The notes: generated from the letters alone by a model not told the origin. Counted from the first letter of the stretch, positions 1-8,575 are shown. The stretch is DNA of 64,000 nt from an uncultured Paracoccaceae bacterium (GCA_947494675.1 CANLVP010000001.1:558001-622000), one strand, 5' to 3'. Numbers and translations: made by a program.

Positions 1-2
1 TG

Positions 3-512
3 GTCGAGATGATCTATCTGTCGTTTGAAACCGAGGACAGCTTTAACGCCAGCTACCTCCCCTTCGGCTTCGACACCGCCCCGGGCGCCGTTGCGGCCCA
101 GATAGGCTCTGCGATCTTCAAGGGCGATGCCTCTGTCTCGCTCCGACAAGTGACGAACGGCCAATTGGCTTCTGGGTTCTCTGGCGGCATCGCGCGCATC
201 ACTGCCGATTTTGACAGCAACCAGGTCGCTGGCACTCTGCGCTTGAATGACACACAAAACCGGCTCCTGACACTTCCCAAAGTCACGCTGGGGCTCGAAA
301 CTTCCGCCATTAACGGCAATGGCTTTACCGGCGATATGTCTGTGACAAACGGCTCACTCGGGGCCAACCGCACCCTCGATGATGGCACCTATGATGGCCG
401 GTTCTATGGGGCAGAGGCATCGGCCGTGGCGGGCACGCTGACCGGCACCATTGTCACCGATGACCCCGACAGCCCGATCTTGCTGCAAGGCGCGTTCATC
501 GCTGGCAATTGA
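3..512 (+). CDS. Transferrin-binding-like beta-barrel surface protein, 3' end only
   Basis: The frame is open to the left edge, so this is the C-terminal part (about 169 residues) of a longer protein; the ATG at 9 is probably internal. The sequence is rich in Gly, Ser, Thr and Asn and carries the RFYGAEASAVAGTLTG motif typical of the small eight-stranded barrel of TbpB-like and Slam-dependent surface lipoproteins, and it ends in a short strand, GAFIAGN. That family sits on the outer membrane and binds host or metal-carrier ligands, or is simply a surface-exposed barrel. The N-terminal signal or lipobox is outside the window, so anchoring cannot be judged. No ligand can be assigned. Confidence 0.7.
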   Translation, partial: VEMIYLSFETEDSFNASYLPFGFDTAPGAVAAQIGSAIFKGDASVSLRQVTNGQLASGFSGGIARITADFDSNQVAGTLRLNDTQNRLLTLPKVTLGLETSAINGNGFTGDMSVTNGSLGANRTLDDGTYDGRFYGAEASAVAGTLTGTIVTDDPDSPILLQGAFIAGN

Positions 513-547
513 CCCCGCCCGGCGCAACGCAGGACAGGGCCATCTGA

Positions 548-721
548 TTAACGACCGCCGAGACGGCCGGGAAAGCGCGGTGGGCGCTGGGTGATCCTTC
601 GGGACTGTAACGCACGCTGACCTTCACGCGCCGGGCGCGCTTGGGTCAAACCACGGCGCTGCGCGTCTTGTGTCACGGGTGTCTTGTCTGCCTTCCGGCG
701 TTTTGGTGTCTTACGGGGCAT
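548..721 (-). CDS. Small highly basic protein, unrecognised (57 aa)
   Basis: A 57-residue ORF starting at 721, chosen because an exact GGAGG lies 7 bases upstream on the minus strand; the frame stays open further upstream but without such a site. About a third of the residues are Arg or Lys, starting MPRKTPKRRKADK, with no hydrophobic segment, so nucleic-acid binding is possible but only inferred. A five-codon leader ORF and a hairpin lie just upstream (778-825). I do not recognise a family. It fills most of the otherwise empty 513-1042 interval. An ORF on the other strand overlaps it but lacks a ribosome-binding site. Confidence 0.5.
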   Translation of the reverse strand: MPRKTPKRRKADKTPVTQDAQRRGLTQARPAREGQRALQSRRITQRPPRFPGRLGGR

Positions 722-777
722 CTGAAACCTCCATTCAATCTGAAAATGGGCCTGACGCAAATGCGCCAAGCGGGGTT

Positions 778-793
778 CGCCCTGTGCAGGGCG
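778..793 (-). promoter_or_regulatory. Hairpin between leader peptide and basic protein gene
   Basis: Perfect inverted repeat CGCCCTG-TG-CAGGGCG directly after the stop of the five-codon leader. No T-run follows on the minus strand, so it is not a classical terminator; a ribosome on the leader would overlap it. Confidence 0.4.
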
Positions 794-811
794 TCAGCGA
801 TGCTGGTCCAT
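794..811 (-). CDS. Possible leader peptide MDQHR
   Basis: On the minus strand AGAGGAGA (818-825) is followed by ATG at 811 and a stop after only five codons (MDQHR). A perfect 7-bp hairpin starts one base beyond the stop, and the next well-spaced Shine-Dalgarno belongs to the 57-residue basic protein. The order leader, hairpin, gene resembles a translational or transcriptional attenuator. Nothing in the codons (Asp, Gln, His, Arg) points to a specific signal. It could also be a chance ORF in a small RNA. Confidence 0.3.
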   Translation of the reverse strand: MDQHR

Positions 812-1042
812 AGTGAAATCTCCTCTGGCGTGGATGGGGTCGCCCCTTGGGGCGGCTTATGAAAACGGGTCAGATCAGGCCGTCTTGTCCACTGTCAGAG
901 TCCTCCTTGCGACTGATCACGATATTACCACAAGCCACCCGCTCTGGTCAAACCAGCCAACCAAACTGCAGGGGGTGACAGGGCACCGCCACCACCCTAT
1001 AACGCCCGCGATTTGACGCCGCTGATGAAAGGCACACCCCCG

Positions 1043-1960
1043 ATGACAACGCTTATTTTTGGCCACAAGGCCCCCGACACCGACAGCACCGGATCGCCGC
1101 TGATCTGGGAATGGTTCCTCAACCACCAGGGCATCGCCGCCAAGGCCGCGCTCTTGGGCACACCCAACACCGAAGCCGCCTTTGTCGCACAGCGCTGGGG
1201 CTTTGACCTGCCCGCCGTGGTCGACGATGTGGCCGATGACCAGTCTTGCGTGATTGTCGACACCAACAACCCCGCCGAACTGCCCGCCAATATCAATGGC
1301 GCGGACGTCACGGCGATCATCGACCACCACAAGCTGGTCGGTGGGCTGGAAACCAAGGGCCCGATTGATATCACGATCCGCCCGCTCGCCTGTACCGCCA
1401 CGATCATGCACCAACTGATGGGCGACCACGCGGACCACATGCCCGAAGGTATCAAAGGCCTGATGCTGTCGTGCATCCTGTCCGACACGCTGGCCTTCCG
1501 CTCCCCCACCACCACCGACACTGACAAAGCGCTCGCCGAAACGCTCGCCGCTGATCTGGGTCTCGACCTTGACGCCTATGCGTCCGAAATGTTCGAAGCC
1601 AAATCCGATGTCAGCGCCTTTTCCGACGCCGAACTGCTCCGCATGGACAGCAAGGAATACGCCGTCGGCGACACCAAATTCCGCGTCTCCGTGCTGGAAA
1701 CCACAGCGCCCAAAATCATCCTCGACCGCAAGGCCTCGATCATGGACAGCATGACCGCCGTGGCAACAGAGGACGGCGTTGATCAGGTCCTTCTCTTTGT
1801 TGTGGATATCCTCAACGAAGAGGCCACAATGATGATCCCCAACGATCTGACCAAGGCTGTGGCAGAGGCCTCCTTTGGCGCGACCGTGTCAGGCGACACT
1901 GTTGTCCTGCCCGGCGTGATGAGCCGCAAAAAGCAGATCATCCCGAACCTCAAGGTCTAA
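1043..1960 (+). CDS. ppaC: Manganese-dependent inorganic pyrophosphatase
   Basis: Hydrolyses pyrophosphate to two phosphates in the cytoplasm, pulling biosynthetic reactions forward. The 305-residue length fits family II (DHH superfamily) enzymes. Visible motifs are FGHKAPDTDS near residue 5, VDTNNP near 73, the DHH signature IIDHHK near 94, and SDTLAFRSP near 150; the C-terminal DHHA2 part ends with a SRKKQI motif that binds substrate phosphate in the family. The ATG at 1043 is preferred over 1013 because family members begin directly with the metal-binding strand. A strong terminator follows at 1989-2020, so it appears monocistronic. Confidence 0.93.
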   Translation: MTTLIFGHKAPDTDSTGSPLIWEWFLNHQGIAAKAALLGTPNTEAAFVAQRWGFDLPAVVDDVADDQSCVIVDTNNPAELPANINGADVTAIIDHHKLVGGLETKGPIDITIRPLACTATIMHQLMGDHADHMPEGIKGLMLSCILSDTLAFRSPTTTDTDKALAETLAADLGLDLDAYASEMFEAKSDVSAFSDAELLRMDSKEYAVGDTKFRVSVLETTAPKIILDRKASIMDSMTAVATEDGVDQVLLFVVDILNEEATMMIPNDLTKAVAEASFGATVSGDTVVLPGVMSRKKQIIPNLKV

Positions 1961-1988
1961 GCCGGTTCCAATCCGCCGTAACACCACT

Positions 1989-2020
1989 AAGGTGCGCAGC
2001 AGCTGCGCACCTTTTCTTTT
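1989..2020 (+). terminator. Rho-independent terminator after ppaC
   Basis: Perfect 11-bp stem AAGGTGCGCAG/CTGCGCACCTT with a three-base loop, followed by TTCTTTT. It lies only 18 bases before the next start codon, so the HAD gene needs either its own promoter further back or read-through. Confidence 0.9.
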
Positions 2021-2038
2021 GCCCAAAGGCCACCGGAT

Positions 2039-2914
2039 ATGACCACGATCATCACCAATTTCGCCGAAATCTCTGACCAATACGACGCGGCCTTCGTCGA
2101 CCTTTGGGGCTGTATGCACAACGGGCTGGCCGCTCTGCCCGACGCCGTGAAAGCCATGCAAGGTTTCCGCGACCGTGGCGGCAAGGTCGTGCTGGTCACC
2201 AATTCACCCCGCCCATGGGATTCCGTCGCGAAACAGATCGCAGGCATGGGCGTGCCGGACGACGCATGGGACGCCATCGCCACCTCAGGCGACAGCGCGC
2301 GATCTGCGATGTTCCAAGGGGCCGTGGGCGAGAAAATCTGGTTCATGGGCGAAAGCCCCCGCGACGACGACTTTTTCAAACCGCTCAAGATCATCGACAA
2401 TCCGGTCACCATCACCAAGGTGCCGCTGGATCAGGCGCAGGGCATCGTGTGCTGCGGCCCCTTCGACCCGATGGCTGACCCCGAAACCAACCGCGCCGAT
2501 TTCCTGCGCGCCCGCGAAATGGGCCTGCCGCTGCTTTGCGCCAACTCCGATATCGTCGTGGACCGGGGCGAGGTGCGCGAATGGTGCGCCGGTGCGCTGG
2601 CCGCCCTTTATACCGATATGGGCGGGCAAAGCCTCTACTTCGGCAAACCCCATCCCCCGATCTACGACCTCGCCCGCCGCCGCTTGGCCGCCCTCGATGG
2701 CAGCATCCATGACCCCCGGATCATCTGCATCGGCGATGGGATCGGCACTGACATCTTGGGCGCCCAACAAGAAGACCTCGATTCGCTCTTTATCTCTGGC
2801 GGCTTGGCTGCTGCAGAAACTCAAACCACCGATCAGCCGGACCCAGCGGCACTGACCGCCTATTTGACCGCCCAAATGACCGCGACAACCTACACAATCG
2901 GACAGCTTCGCTAG
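2039..2914 (+). CDS. HAD-superfamily class IIA hydrolase (TIGR01459-like)
   Basis: A 291-residue cytoplasmic phosphatase-type protein of the HAD IIA group (NagD/PGP relatives). Near residue 20 FVDLWGCMHNG replaces the usual DxDGxL; the nucleophile position (D20) is present but the second Asp is Trp-Gly-Cys, a pattern typical of this alphaproteobacterial subfamily. VLVTNSPRP near 56 is motif II, and GDGIGTDILGAQ near 231 is motif IV. Substrate is unknown. The gene sits between two terminators and is probably a single-gene unit. Confidence 0.82.
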   Translation: MTTIITNFAEISDQYDAAFVDLWGCMHNGLAALPDAVKAMQGFRDRGGKVVLVTNSPRPWDSVAKQIAGMGVPDDAWDAIATSGDSARSAMFQGAVGEKIWFMGESPRDDDFFKPLKIIDNPVTITKVPLDQAQGIVCCGPFDPMADPETNRADFLRAREMGLPLLCANSDIVVDRGEVREWCAGALAALYTDMGGQSLYFGKPHPPIYDLARRRLAALDGSIHDPRIICIGDGIGTDILGAQQEDLDSLFISGGLAAAETQTTDQPDPAALTAYLTAQMTATTYTIGQLR

Positions 2915-2939
2915 GTTTTCCTGACATTTTCGGGGATTT

Positions 2940-2967
2940 GGGCCGCAGTTCACCTGCGGCCCTTTTT
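2940..2967 (+). terminator. Rho-independent terminator after HAD hydrolase
   Basis: Stem GGGCCGCAG/CTGCGGCCC with loop TTCAC, followed by five T residues. Confidence 0.92.
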
Positions 2968-3050
2968 GCTTGACTTTCTGCACTCGCAAAGTAATTAAGT
3001 TTCAATACGTCTGCCGTATCAGACTTAAAATTACGCGACGGAGGAACCTC

Positions 3051-3494
3051 ATGTTGGACAATCAACCACGCGGCACGATTGTGATCGAAGACATTGCCAT
3101 TGGCATGACGCGGTCCCTGACCAAGGTTGTCACCGACCGTGACATCGAACTTTTTGCCGAGGTTTCGACCGATCAAAACCCTGTCCATATGGATGACGAC
3201 TACGCCCGCGACACGATCTTTGGCGGCCGCATTGCCCATGGAATGCTGACGGCGGGCCTCGTCTCTGCCGTCATCGGTGAACAGCTGCCCGGTCACGGCA
3301 CCGTCTATCTGGGCCAATCGCTGAAATTCTACGCCCCCGTCCGCCCCGGCGATCTTGTCACGGCAGAGGTTGAGGTGACCGCCATCGACTATGCCAAACG
3401 CCGCGTGACAATGGACACCCGCTGTCTTGTTGAGGGCAAAAAGGTCCTAGGCGGTGAGGCGACAGTCCTCGCGCCATCCGCCAAATTCGACTAG
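3051..3494 (+). CDS. MaoC-like (R)-specific enoyl-CoA hydratase
   Basis: 147 residues with a hot-dog fold. The hydratase-2 motif is clear near residue 40: STDQNPVHMDDDYA, where Asp and His are the catalytic pair, followed by IAHGML. This size and motif match PhaJ-type enzymes that convert enoyl-CoA to (R)-3-hydroxyacyl-CoA, linking beta-oxidation to polyhydroxyalkanoate, though the in vivo substrate cannot be read from sequence. Start at 3051 is fixed by GGAGG seven bases upstream. Confidence 0.88.
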   Translation: MLDNQPRGTIVIEDIAIGMTRSLTKVVTDRDIELFAEVSTDQNPVHMDDDYARDTIFGGRIAHGMLTAGLVSAVIGEQLPGHGTVYLGQSLKFYAPVRPGDLVTAEVEVTAIDYAKRRVTMDTRCLVEGKKVLGGEATVLAPSAKFD

Positions 3495-3554
3495 GGGCGT
3501 AGGCGCAGGCATGGCCCGCTTGCACCCCGCCGCACCCCACGCTACGCAAGCGCC

Positions 3555-4493
3555 ATGCGCATCATTCGTGACACCCTCTATGTTGATCCCGCCGACCGTG
3601 GCGCAGCTGCGGCCATCGGCAACTTTGACGGTGTGCATTTGGGCCACCAGGCGGTGATCGAGATTGCCCGCGATGTCGCGCGCACCACCCACGCCCCCTT
3701 GGGCCTAATGACCTTTGAACCCCACCCGCGCAGCTATTTCGCCCCTGACGCCGCCCCGTTTCGGCTGATGAATGCCACCGCCAAGGCCAATCGCCTTGAA
3801 AAACTTGGTGTCGAAAAGCTCTATGAGGTGCCGTTCAACGCAGCCCTCGCTGCTCTCACACCTGACGCTTTCGCACGCGAGGTAATCGCCGAGCGCCTTG
3901 GCCTCGCCCATGTGATCGTCGGCGCGGATTTCTGCTTTGGCAAAGACCGCGCTGGCAACACGGCCACCCTGCAACAACTCGGGGCCGACCTTGGCTTTGG
4001 CGTTACCATCGTCGAGATGATCGACATTGGCGACAGCCCCGTCAGCTCCACCGCGATCCGCACCGCCCTGTCCGAGGGTCGCCCCCGCGACGCCGCCAAG
4101 ATGCTGGGCCATTGGCACCGGATCGAAGGTGAGGTGATCCGCGGCGATCAACGTGGCCGCGACCTCGGCTTTCCCACCGCCAATATGGCCATGTCTGACC
4201 TGCACCTTCCCAACTTTGGTGTCTACGCCGTCAAGGTGGACGTGCTGACAGGCCCGCACGAAGGCACCTACGACGGCGCGGCCTCTATCGGCACGCGCCC
4301 AACCTTTGGCGAAAACACCGCCAATTGCGAAACCTTCCTCTTTGATTTCAAGGGCGATCTTTACGGCACCCCGCTGTCTGTCGCGCTTGTCGATTACCTG
4401 CGGCCCGAGCTGAAGTTCACCACCATTGAGGCGCTCATCGCCCAAATGGACAAAGACTGCGCTCTGGCCCGGGACCTGCTCGCCGATGTCTGA
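3555..4493 (+). CDS. ribF: Bifunctional riboflavin kinase/FMN adenylyltransferase
   Basis: Makes FMN from riboflavin and then FAD. The N-terminal nucleotidyltransferase half shows IGNFDGVHLGH near residue 22 (the HxGH site) and STAIRTALSEG near 163. The C-terminal flavokinase half shows GRDLGFPTANM near 198, IGTRPTFG near 245, and the terminal helix region around FIEALI-like residues. Length 312 is normal. The next gene starts inside its last codons (8-base overlap), so the two are translationally coupled. Confidence 0.95.
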   Translation: MRIIRDTLYVDPADRGAAAAIGNFDGVHLGHQAVIEIARDVARTTHAPLGLMTFEPHPRSYFAPDAAPFRLMNATAKANRLEKLGVEKLYEVPFNAALAALTPDAFAREVIAERLGLAHVIVGADFCFGKDRAGNTATLQQLGADLGFGVTIVEMIDIGDSPVSSTAIRTALSEGRPRDAAKMLGHWHRIEGEVIRGDQRGRDLGFPTANMAMSDLHLPNFGVYAVKVDVLTGPHEGTYDGAASIGTRPTFGENTANCETFLFDFKGDLYGTPLSVALVDYLRPELKFTTIEALIAQMDKDCALARDLLADV

Positions 4494-4953
4494 TGGCGTC
4501 CCCCGCGACGGCCTGCGCCCGCGCTTTTGGGAAACCACCCCCATGGACAAGCTCTCGCAACCCGAATGGGAAGCGCTCTGCGATGGCTGCGGGAAATGCT
4601 GCCTCAACAAGCTCGAAGACGAAGATGGCACGGTGGAACTCACCCGCATCGCCTGCCGCCTTCTCGACGACAGTTCTTGTCTGTGCAGCCAATACCCGAT
4701 CCGCCACCAATTCGTGCCCGAATGCATCGTGCTGACCCCGAAGACGCTGAAAGACAACATGTATTGGCTGCCCCAAACCTGCGCATATCGTTTGATTGCA
4801 AAGGGCAGGCCACTTTATGACTGGCACCCTTTGGTGTCAGGTGATCCCGACAGCGTGCACCGCGCCGGTGTCTCGGTCAAAGGCATGACCGTGCCGGAAC
4901 ACGAGGTCGATGAAGACGACTGGGACGACTATATTTTTGAGGAGCCGACATAG
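4486..4953 (+). CDS. YcgN/UPF0260 cysteine-cluster protein
   Basis: 155 residues if started at 4486, overlapping the ribF stop. The family cluster is obvious: LCDGCGKCCLNKLEDED near residue 31, then conserved Cys residues in SSCLCSQYPIR and PECIVLTP, and WLPQTCAYRL near 90. These cysteines match the pattern shared with E. coli YcgN and eukaryal-like zinc or iron-sulfur binding proteins. Biochemical role is not established for the family. It ends one base before the start of the aldolase gene, so it lies inside a ribF-ycgN-ltaE run. Confidence 0.88.
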   Translation: MSDGVPRDGLRPRFWETTPMDKLSQPEWEALCDGCGKCCLNKLEDEDGTVELTRIACRLLDDSSCLCSQYPIRHQFVPECIVLTPKTLKDNMYWLPQTCAYRLIAKGRPLYDWHPLVSGDPDSVHRAGVSVKGMTVPEHEVDEDDWDDYIFEEPT

Positions 4954-6000
4954 ATGTTCTTTGCCTCTGACAACGCGGGCCCGACCCATCCCAACGTGCT
5001 GACAGCGCTCAGCGCCGCCAACGAAGGCTACGCCATGGGCTACGGTGCGGACCCAATCATGGACGAGGTGCGCGCCACCCTGCGCACGACGTTTGAATCC
5101 CCCGACGCCATGGTCCACCTCGCCGCCACCGGCACGGCCGCCAACGTGCTGATCCTTGGCACGATGGCCAACCCCTGGGACACGATCTTTTGCACCCCTG
5201 AAAGCCATATCAACTGCGATGAATGCAACGCGCCAGAGTTCTATTCCGGCGCCAAGCTAACCCTCGTAGACGCAACAGAGGCCAAAATGACCCCCGACGC
5301 CCTGCGCGCCGCGATCATGGGTGAAGGCAACCGCGGCGTCCACGGCCCACAGCGCGGGCCAGTGTCGATCACCCAAGTGACTGAGCGCGGCACGCTCTAC
5401 ACGCTCGACGAAATCCGCGCCCTGACAGATGTCGCGAAGGAATTCGGCCTTCAAACCCATCTGGACGGCGCACGTTTTGCCAATGCCCTTGTCACCCTGG
5501 GCTGCACGCCCGCTGAAATGACATGGAAAGCAGGCATCGACGCGGTCAGCTTTGGCGGCACCAAAAACGGGCTTATGGGGGCCGAGGCCTGCATCTTTTT
5601 CGATCCCGCAAAACAATGGGAGTTTGAGCTGCGCCGCAAACGCGGTGCGCATCTTTTCTCTAAACACCGCTTTCTGTCCGCCCAGATGCAAGCCTATCTG
5701 AAAGACGACCTCTGGCTCGATCTGGCCAGCCGCGCCAATGCCAGCAGCGAACGACTGCGGGCAGGCCTTGCGGGCCACAATGCGGTGCGTATCCTTTATG
5801 ACCCCAGCGCCAACATGACGTTCTTTGAGGCCCCGCGCCGCCTGCACCAGCACCTGCTAGGCGCTGGGGCTGTCTATTATGTCGAAGACGGCGACGTCGA
5901 TCACGGCCCCGCCGATGGCATCCTCACCGGCCGCCTCGTCACCGATTGGTCGATGACTGAGGCCGGTGTGGACGCCTTTCTGGCGCTGCTGCGCGGCTAG
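4954..6000 (+). CDS. ltaE: Low-specificity L-threonine aldolase (PLP, beta-eliminating lyase family)
   Basis: Cleaves L-threonine or allo-threonine to glycine and acetaldehyde. 348 residues, fold type I. FASDNAGPTHP opens the protein, HLDGARFANA near residue 168 carries the Asp that contacts the PLP ring nitrogen, and SFGGTKNGLMGAE near 197 carries the Schiff-base lysine. It starts directly after the YcgN stop codon. Its TAG stop overlaps the stop of the convergent isomerase gene by three bases. Confidence 0.92.
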   Translation: MFFASDNAGPTHPNVLTALSAANEGYAMGYGADPIMDEVRATLRTTFESPDAMVHLAATGTAANVLILGTMANPWDTIFCTPESHINCDECNAPEFYSGAKLTLVDATEAKMTPDALRAAIMGEGNRGVHGPQRGPVSITQVTERGTLYTLDEIRALTDVAKEFGLQTHLDGARFANALVTLGCTPAEMTWKAGIDAVSFGGTKNGLMGAEACIFFDPAKQWEFELRRKRGAHLFSKHRFLSAQMQAYLKDDLWLDLASRANASSERLRAGLAGHNAVRILYDPSANMTFFEAPRRLHQHLLGAGAVYYVEDGDVDHGPADGILTGRLVTDWSMTEAGVDAFLALLRG

Positions 6001-6596
6001 ATCTTACCGGCCAGATGCGCCTCAAGATCGGCGATCCGATCTTCGCCCCAGAACCGCTCATCACTGTCGGTGATAAAGAACGGCGCGCCAAACGCCCCCT
6101 TGTTGATCGCCTCTTCAAGGTTGGCCGCGTAAGTGTCCGCACCCTTCATCATGCCCGACGTGGCAAGCCCGCCGTCGAACCCGGCGGCTTCAAGACAGGC
6201 CACGATCACATCGTCCTGCGCAATGTCCTTTTCCTCGGCCCAGCACGCCCGCGTCAGACTGGCGACCAAAGCCCCCAAATCACCGCCGCCTGCCTCTTGT
6301 GCCGCAATGATCGCATAGGATGACGGCGCGGGATTCGTTGGCCAGAACGCAGGCTTCAGGTTCAGCGGCATGCCTGCCAACGCCGACCGGCGGCGCATCT
6401 CTTGCAGGCGGTATTCCTGCCGATTTGGATGCCGATCCTTTGGTGGCACGCCACCCGTGCGGGAAAACAGACCCATGATGTCCAGCGGCTTATAGGTGAT
6501 CGTCGCGCCGTTTGCCGCCGCAACCTCTGCCGGGCGGGTGCCGGTCAGATAGGTAAAGGGGCTGATCGTTGCAAAGTAGTAATCGATGTGGGCCAT
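5997..6596 (-). CDS. 2-hydroxychromene-2-carboxylate isomerase-like (DsbA family, kappa GST type)
   Basis: 199 residues with the thioredoxin-like start IDYYFATISPFTYL, where the Ser in the SPFTYL motif takes the place of the Cys pair and is the catalytic residue in kappa-class GST/HCCA isomerases. FGAPFFITDSDERFWGEDRI near 170 is the cis-Pro and substrate loop of the family. Uses glutathione in known members. There is no aromatic degradation gene nearby, so the name reflects family only. Confidence 0.85.
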   Translation of the reverse strand: MAHIDYYFATISPFTYLTGTRPAEVAAANGATITYKPLDIMGLFSRTGGVPPKDRHPNRQEYRLQEMRRRSALAGMPLNLKPAFWPTNPAPSSYAIIAAQEAGGGDLGALVASLTRACWAEEKDIAQDDVIVACLEAAGFDGGLATSGMMKGADTYAANLEEAINKGAFGAPFFITDSDERFWGEDRIADLEAHLAGKI

Positions 6597-6701
6597 TTGG
6601 CACTCCTGTTGGTCTGTATTCTTTGCGCGAACGTAACGCTGTGTTAGGGCGTGTCAACGACAGCGCGAATCCGCCCATACCTTCTGCCAAAGGACTCTTC
6701 C

Positions 6702-7718
6702 ATGCCCTCCGTTCAAGAACCTAAGCTGATTTCCGGCAACGCTAACCGACCGCTGGCCGAAGCCGTGGCAAGCCGCATGTCCGTGCACCGTGGCATGGAT
6801 GTCAACTTGGTCGATGCCCGCGTGGAACGGTTCAACGATGGCGAAATTTTCGTCGAGGTCTTCGAGAACGTGCGCGGCGAGGACATGTATATCATCCAGC
6901 CCACGTCGAACCCCGCCAACGACAACCTGATGGAACTGCTGATCATCTGTGACGCCCTGCGCCGGTCCTCAGCGGATCGCATCACCGCCGTGATCCCCTA
7001 CTTCGGTTACGCCCGTCAGGACCGCCGTTCAAAGGCCCGCACACCGATCACCGCGAAACTTGTGGCCAACATGCTGGTGGAGGCCGGGGTGGAACGCATC
7101 CTGACACTCGATCTGCACGCCACTCAGATCCAAGGCTTCTTTGATATCCCTGTGGACAACCTCTATGCCTCGCCTGTCTTCGCGCTCGACGTCATGCACC
7201 ACTTCAAGGGCCAGATGGATGACGTGATGGTCGTCTCGCCCGATGTGGGCGGCGTGGCCCGCGCCCGCGATCTGGCACAGCGCATCGGCGCACCGCTCTC
7301 GATCGTCGACAAACGCCGCGGCAAACCCGGCGAAGTGGCCGAAATGACCGTGATCGGCGACGTCAAAGACCGCACCTGCCTGATCGTGGACGATATCGTC
7401 GATACCGCAGGCACCCTGTGCAAAGCCGCCGAAGTCCTGATGGAAAATGGCGCGAAAGAGGTCCACTCCTACATCACCCACGGCGTGCTGTCGGGCCCTG
7501 CCGTTGACCGGATCAGCAAATCGGTGATGAAGAATCTCGTGACCACCGACACGATTGAACCGACCAAGGCCGTCAAAGACTGTAAAAACATCCGCATCGT
7601 CGGCACAGCCCCGGTCTTTGCCCAAGCCATCCTGAACACATGGAACGGCACCAGCGTGTCATCTCTGTTCAATCATAAAACGCTGAAGCCGATCTACGAA
7701 GGCACGTATCGCGACTAA
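6702..7718 (+). CDS. prs: Ribose-phosphate pyrophosphokinase
   Basis: Makes PRPP from ribose 5-phosphate and ATP for nucleotide, His, Trp and NAD synthesis. 338 residues. SGNANRPLA opens the protein, [10 protein letters not shown] near 45, [11 protein letters not shown] near 109, [12 protein letters not shown] near 142 (metal site), and the PRPP loop [13 protein letters not shown] near 229 are all intact. ATG at 6702 is used because AAAGGA is well spaced before it; a start at 6651 would add residues not seen in homologues. No operon partner is apparent. Confidence 0.95.
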   Translation: MPSVQEPKLISGNANRPLAEAVASRMSVHRGMDVNLVDARVERFNDGEIFVEVFENVRGEDMYIIQPTSNPANDNLMELLIICDALRRSSADRITAVIPYFGYARQDRRSKARTPITAKLVANMLVEAGVERILTLDLHATQIQGFFDIPVDNLYASPVFALDVMHHFKGQMDDVMVVSPDVGGVARARDLAQRIGAPLSIVDKRRGKPGEVAEMTVIGDVKDRTCLIVDDIVDTAGTLCKAAEVLMENGAKEVHSYITHGVLSGPAVDRISKSVMKNLVTTDTIEPTKAVKDCKNIRIVGTAPVFAQAILNTWNGTSVSSLFNHKTLKPIYEGTYRD

Positions 7719-7863
7719 GTCGTCGCAACGTTGGTGCGTTATGCTCAAACCAGTTTTCAGGTTCAGTTTGTTGTCCGGGCCTGGCAGTGATTGGGCATTT
7801 AACGTGAAAGCTGGTATGAAACTAACGCGGGGACGGCAACGCGTCTGAGCAATCGCGGTTGGA

Positions 7864-8088
7864 ATGGGCGCAAGAATGACATTGAACGCAATCGTAAACC
7901 TTTCTGTGCCAATCGTTCTGGTCGTCTTCATCATATGGGCGGTCCACACGATCCGCCGCAAGGAAAACGCACGAAAGCGTTTAGGTCATCAGCCGCATTC
8001 ACCGAACGCGGGGTATGACCGCATTGCGGCGACGAAAGCAAAGTTAAAAGGACAAGATTACGGTGGTTCTGGCGGAGCCGGGTCGTAG
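7864..8088 (+). CDS. Small single-pass membrane protein, unrecognised (74 aa)
   Basis: One hydrophobic stretch (about residues 8-26) is followed by a very basic segment HTIRRKENARKR and a Gly/Ser-rich tail. This N-out/C-in layout is what a real small membrane protein would show. The ribosome-binding site is weak for ATG 7864 and for the alternative at 7876. About 145 bases of apparently empty sequence separate it from prs. No family recognised. Confidence 0.5.
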   Translation: MGARMTLNAIVNLSVPIVLVVFIIWAVHTIRRKENARKRLGHQPHSPNAGYDRIAATKAKLKGQDYGGSGGAGS

Positions 8089-8098
8089 CGGCCTGACG

Positions 8099-8446
8099 TT
8101 AGATATCCCAAGCCTCATCGTCGCTGATTGCGCCAATCGCCTGCCAAGCCGCCCGGACCCGCGCCACGCGCGTATCACCCCAAGTGCGGAACACGATCTC
8201 AAAGCCCTTTTCGGTGACCTTCTCGGCCTGCACATCCGCGCGGACGTTGGTGTCATGACCAAAGTCCCACATGCTTAGCGCCACGCTGACGGCGGGGGGC
8301 GTGTCAAAACGCTCTGAGAACGCGACCTTTTGACGGTGCAGACGCGGGCCCTCGCCCGTCCACATCTCACCCTCGTCCTCAAAATCCGAAAACAACACCA
8401 TGTCGCCCTGATCGACGCCAATGATGTGACTGGCAAATTTACGCAT
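8099..8446 (-). CDS. H-type lectin domain protein
   Basis: 115 residues consisting almost wholly of an H-type lectin domain (PF09458): FDTPPAVSVALSMWDFGHD near 48, RADVQAEKV, and a FRTWGDTRVARVRAAWQAIG end. Such domains form trimeric beta-sandwiches that bind N-acetylgalactosamine-type sugars in animals; the bacterial role is unknown. There is no signal peptide, so it looks cytoplasmic or exported by another route. The start at 8446 has GGGA upstream and gives the normal MRKF N terminus; the frame is open further upstream across the atpC terminator, which argues against a longer start. Confidence 0.82.
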   Translation of the reverse strand: MRKFASHIIGVDQGDMVLFSDFEDEGEMWTGEGPRLHRQKVAFSERFDTPPAVSVALSMWDFGHDTNVRADVQAEKVTEKGFEIVFRTWGDTRVARVRAAWQAIGAISDDEAWDI

Positions 8447-8507
8447 GTCGTCCCAATCGTCTTCCCAACAAGGCAAATGTGCCAGAGCATCCCCCTTATG
8501 ACGAGCC

Positions 8508-8543
8508 GTCAAAACAACAAAGGCCCCGCAGTGCGGAGCCTTT
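8508..8543 (-). terminator. Terminator of the atpHAGDC operon
   Basis: Inverted repeat AAAGGCTCCGCA/TGCGGGGCCTTT (one mismatch) at 8519-8543, followed on the minus strand by TGTTGTTTTG. Confidence 0.8.
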
Positions 8544-8553
8544 GTCACAGCTG

Positions 8554-8569
8554 TTAACGAAAGGTTAAC
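8554..8569. promoter_or_regulatory. CtrA-like box TTAA-N7-TTAAC
   Basis: TTAACGAAAGGTTAAC is an exact match to the alphaproteobacterial CtrA consensus TTAA-N7-TTAAC, and its reverse complement also fits. It lies between the atpC stop and the atpC terminator, about 108 bases upstream of the lectin gene start. It could drive the lectin gene, but the terminator hairpin would then sit in its leader, so function is uncertain. Confidence 0.4.
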
Positions 8570-8575
8570 GCCGAA

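Noticed and set aside
641-862. 73-residue plus-strand ORF with several Cys
   Set aside because: No ribosome-binding site; overlaps the minus-strand basic protein gene, which has an exact GGAGG.
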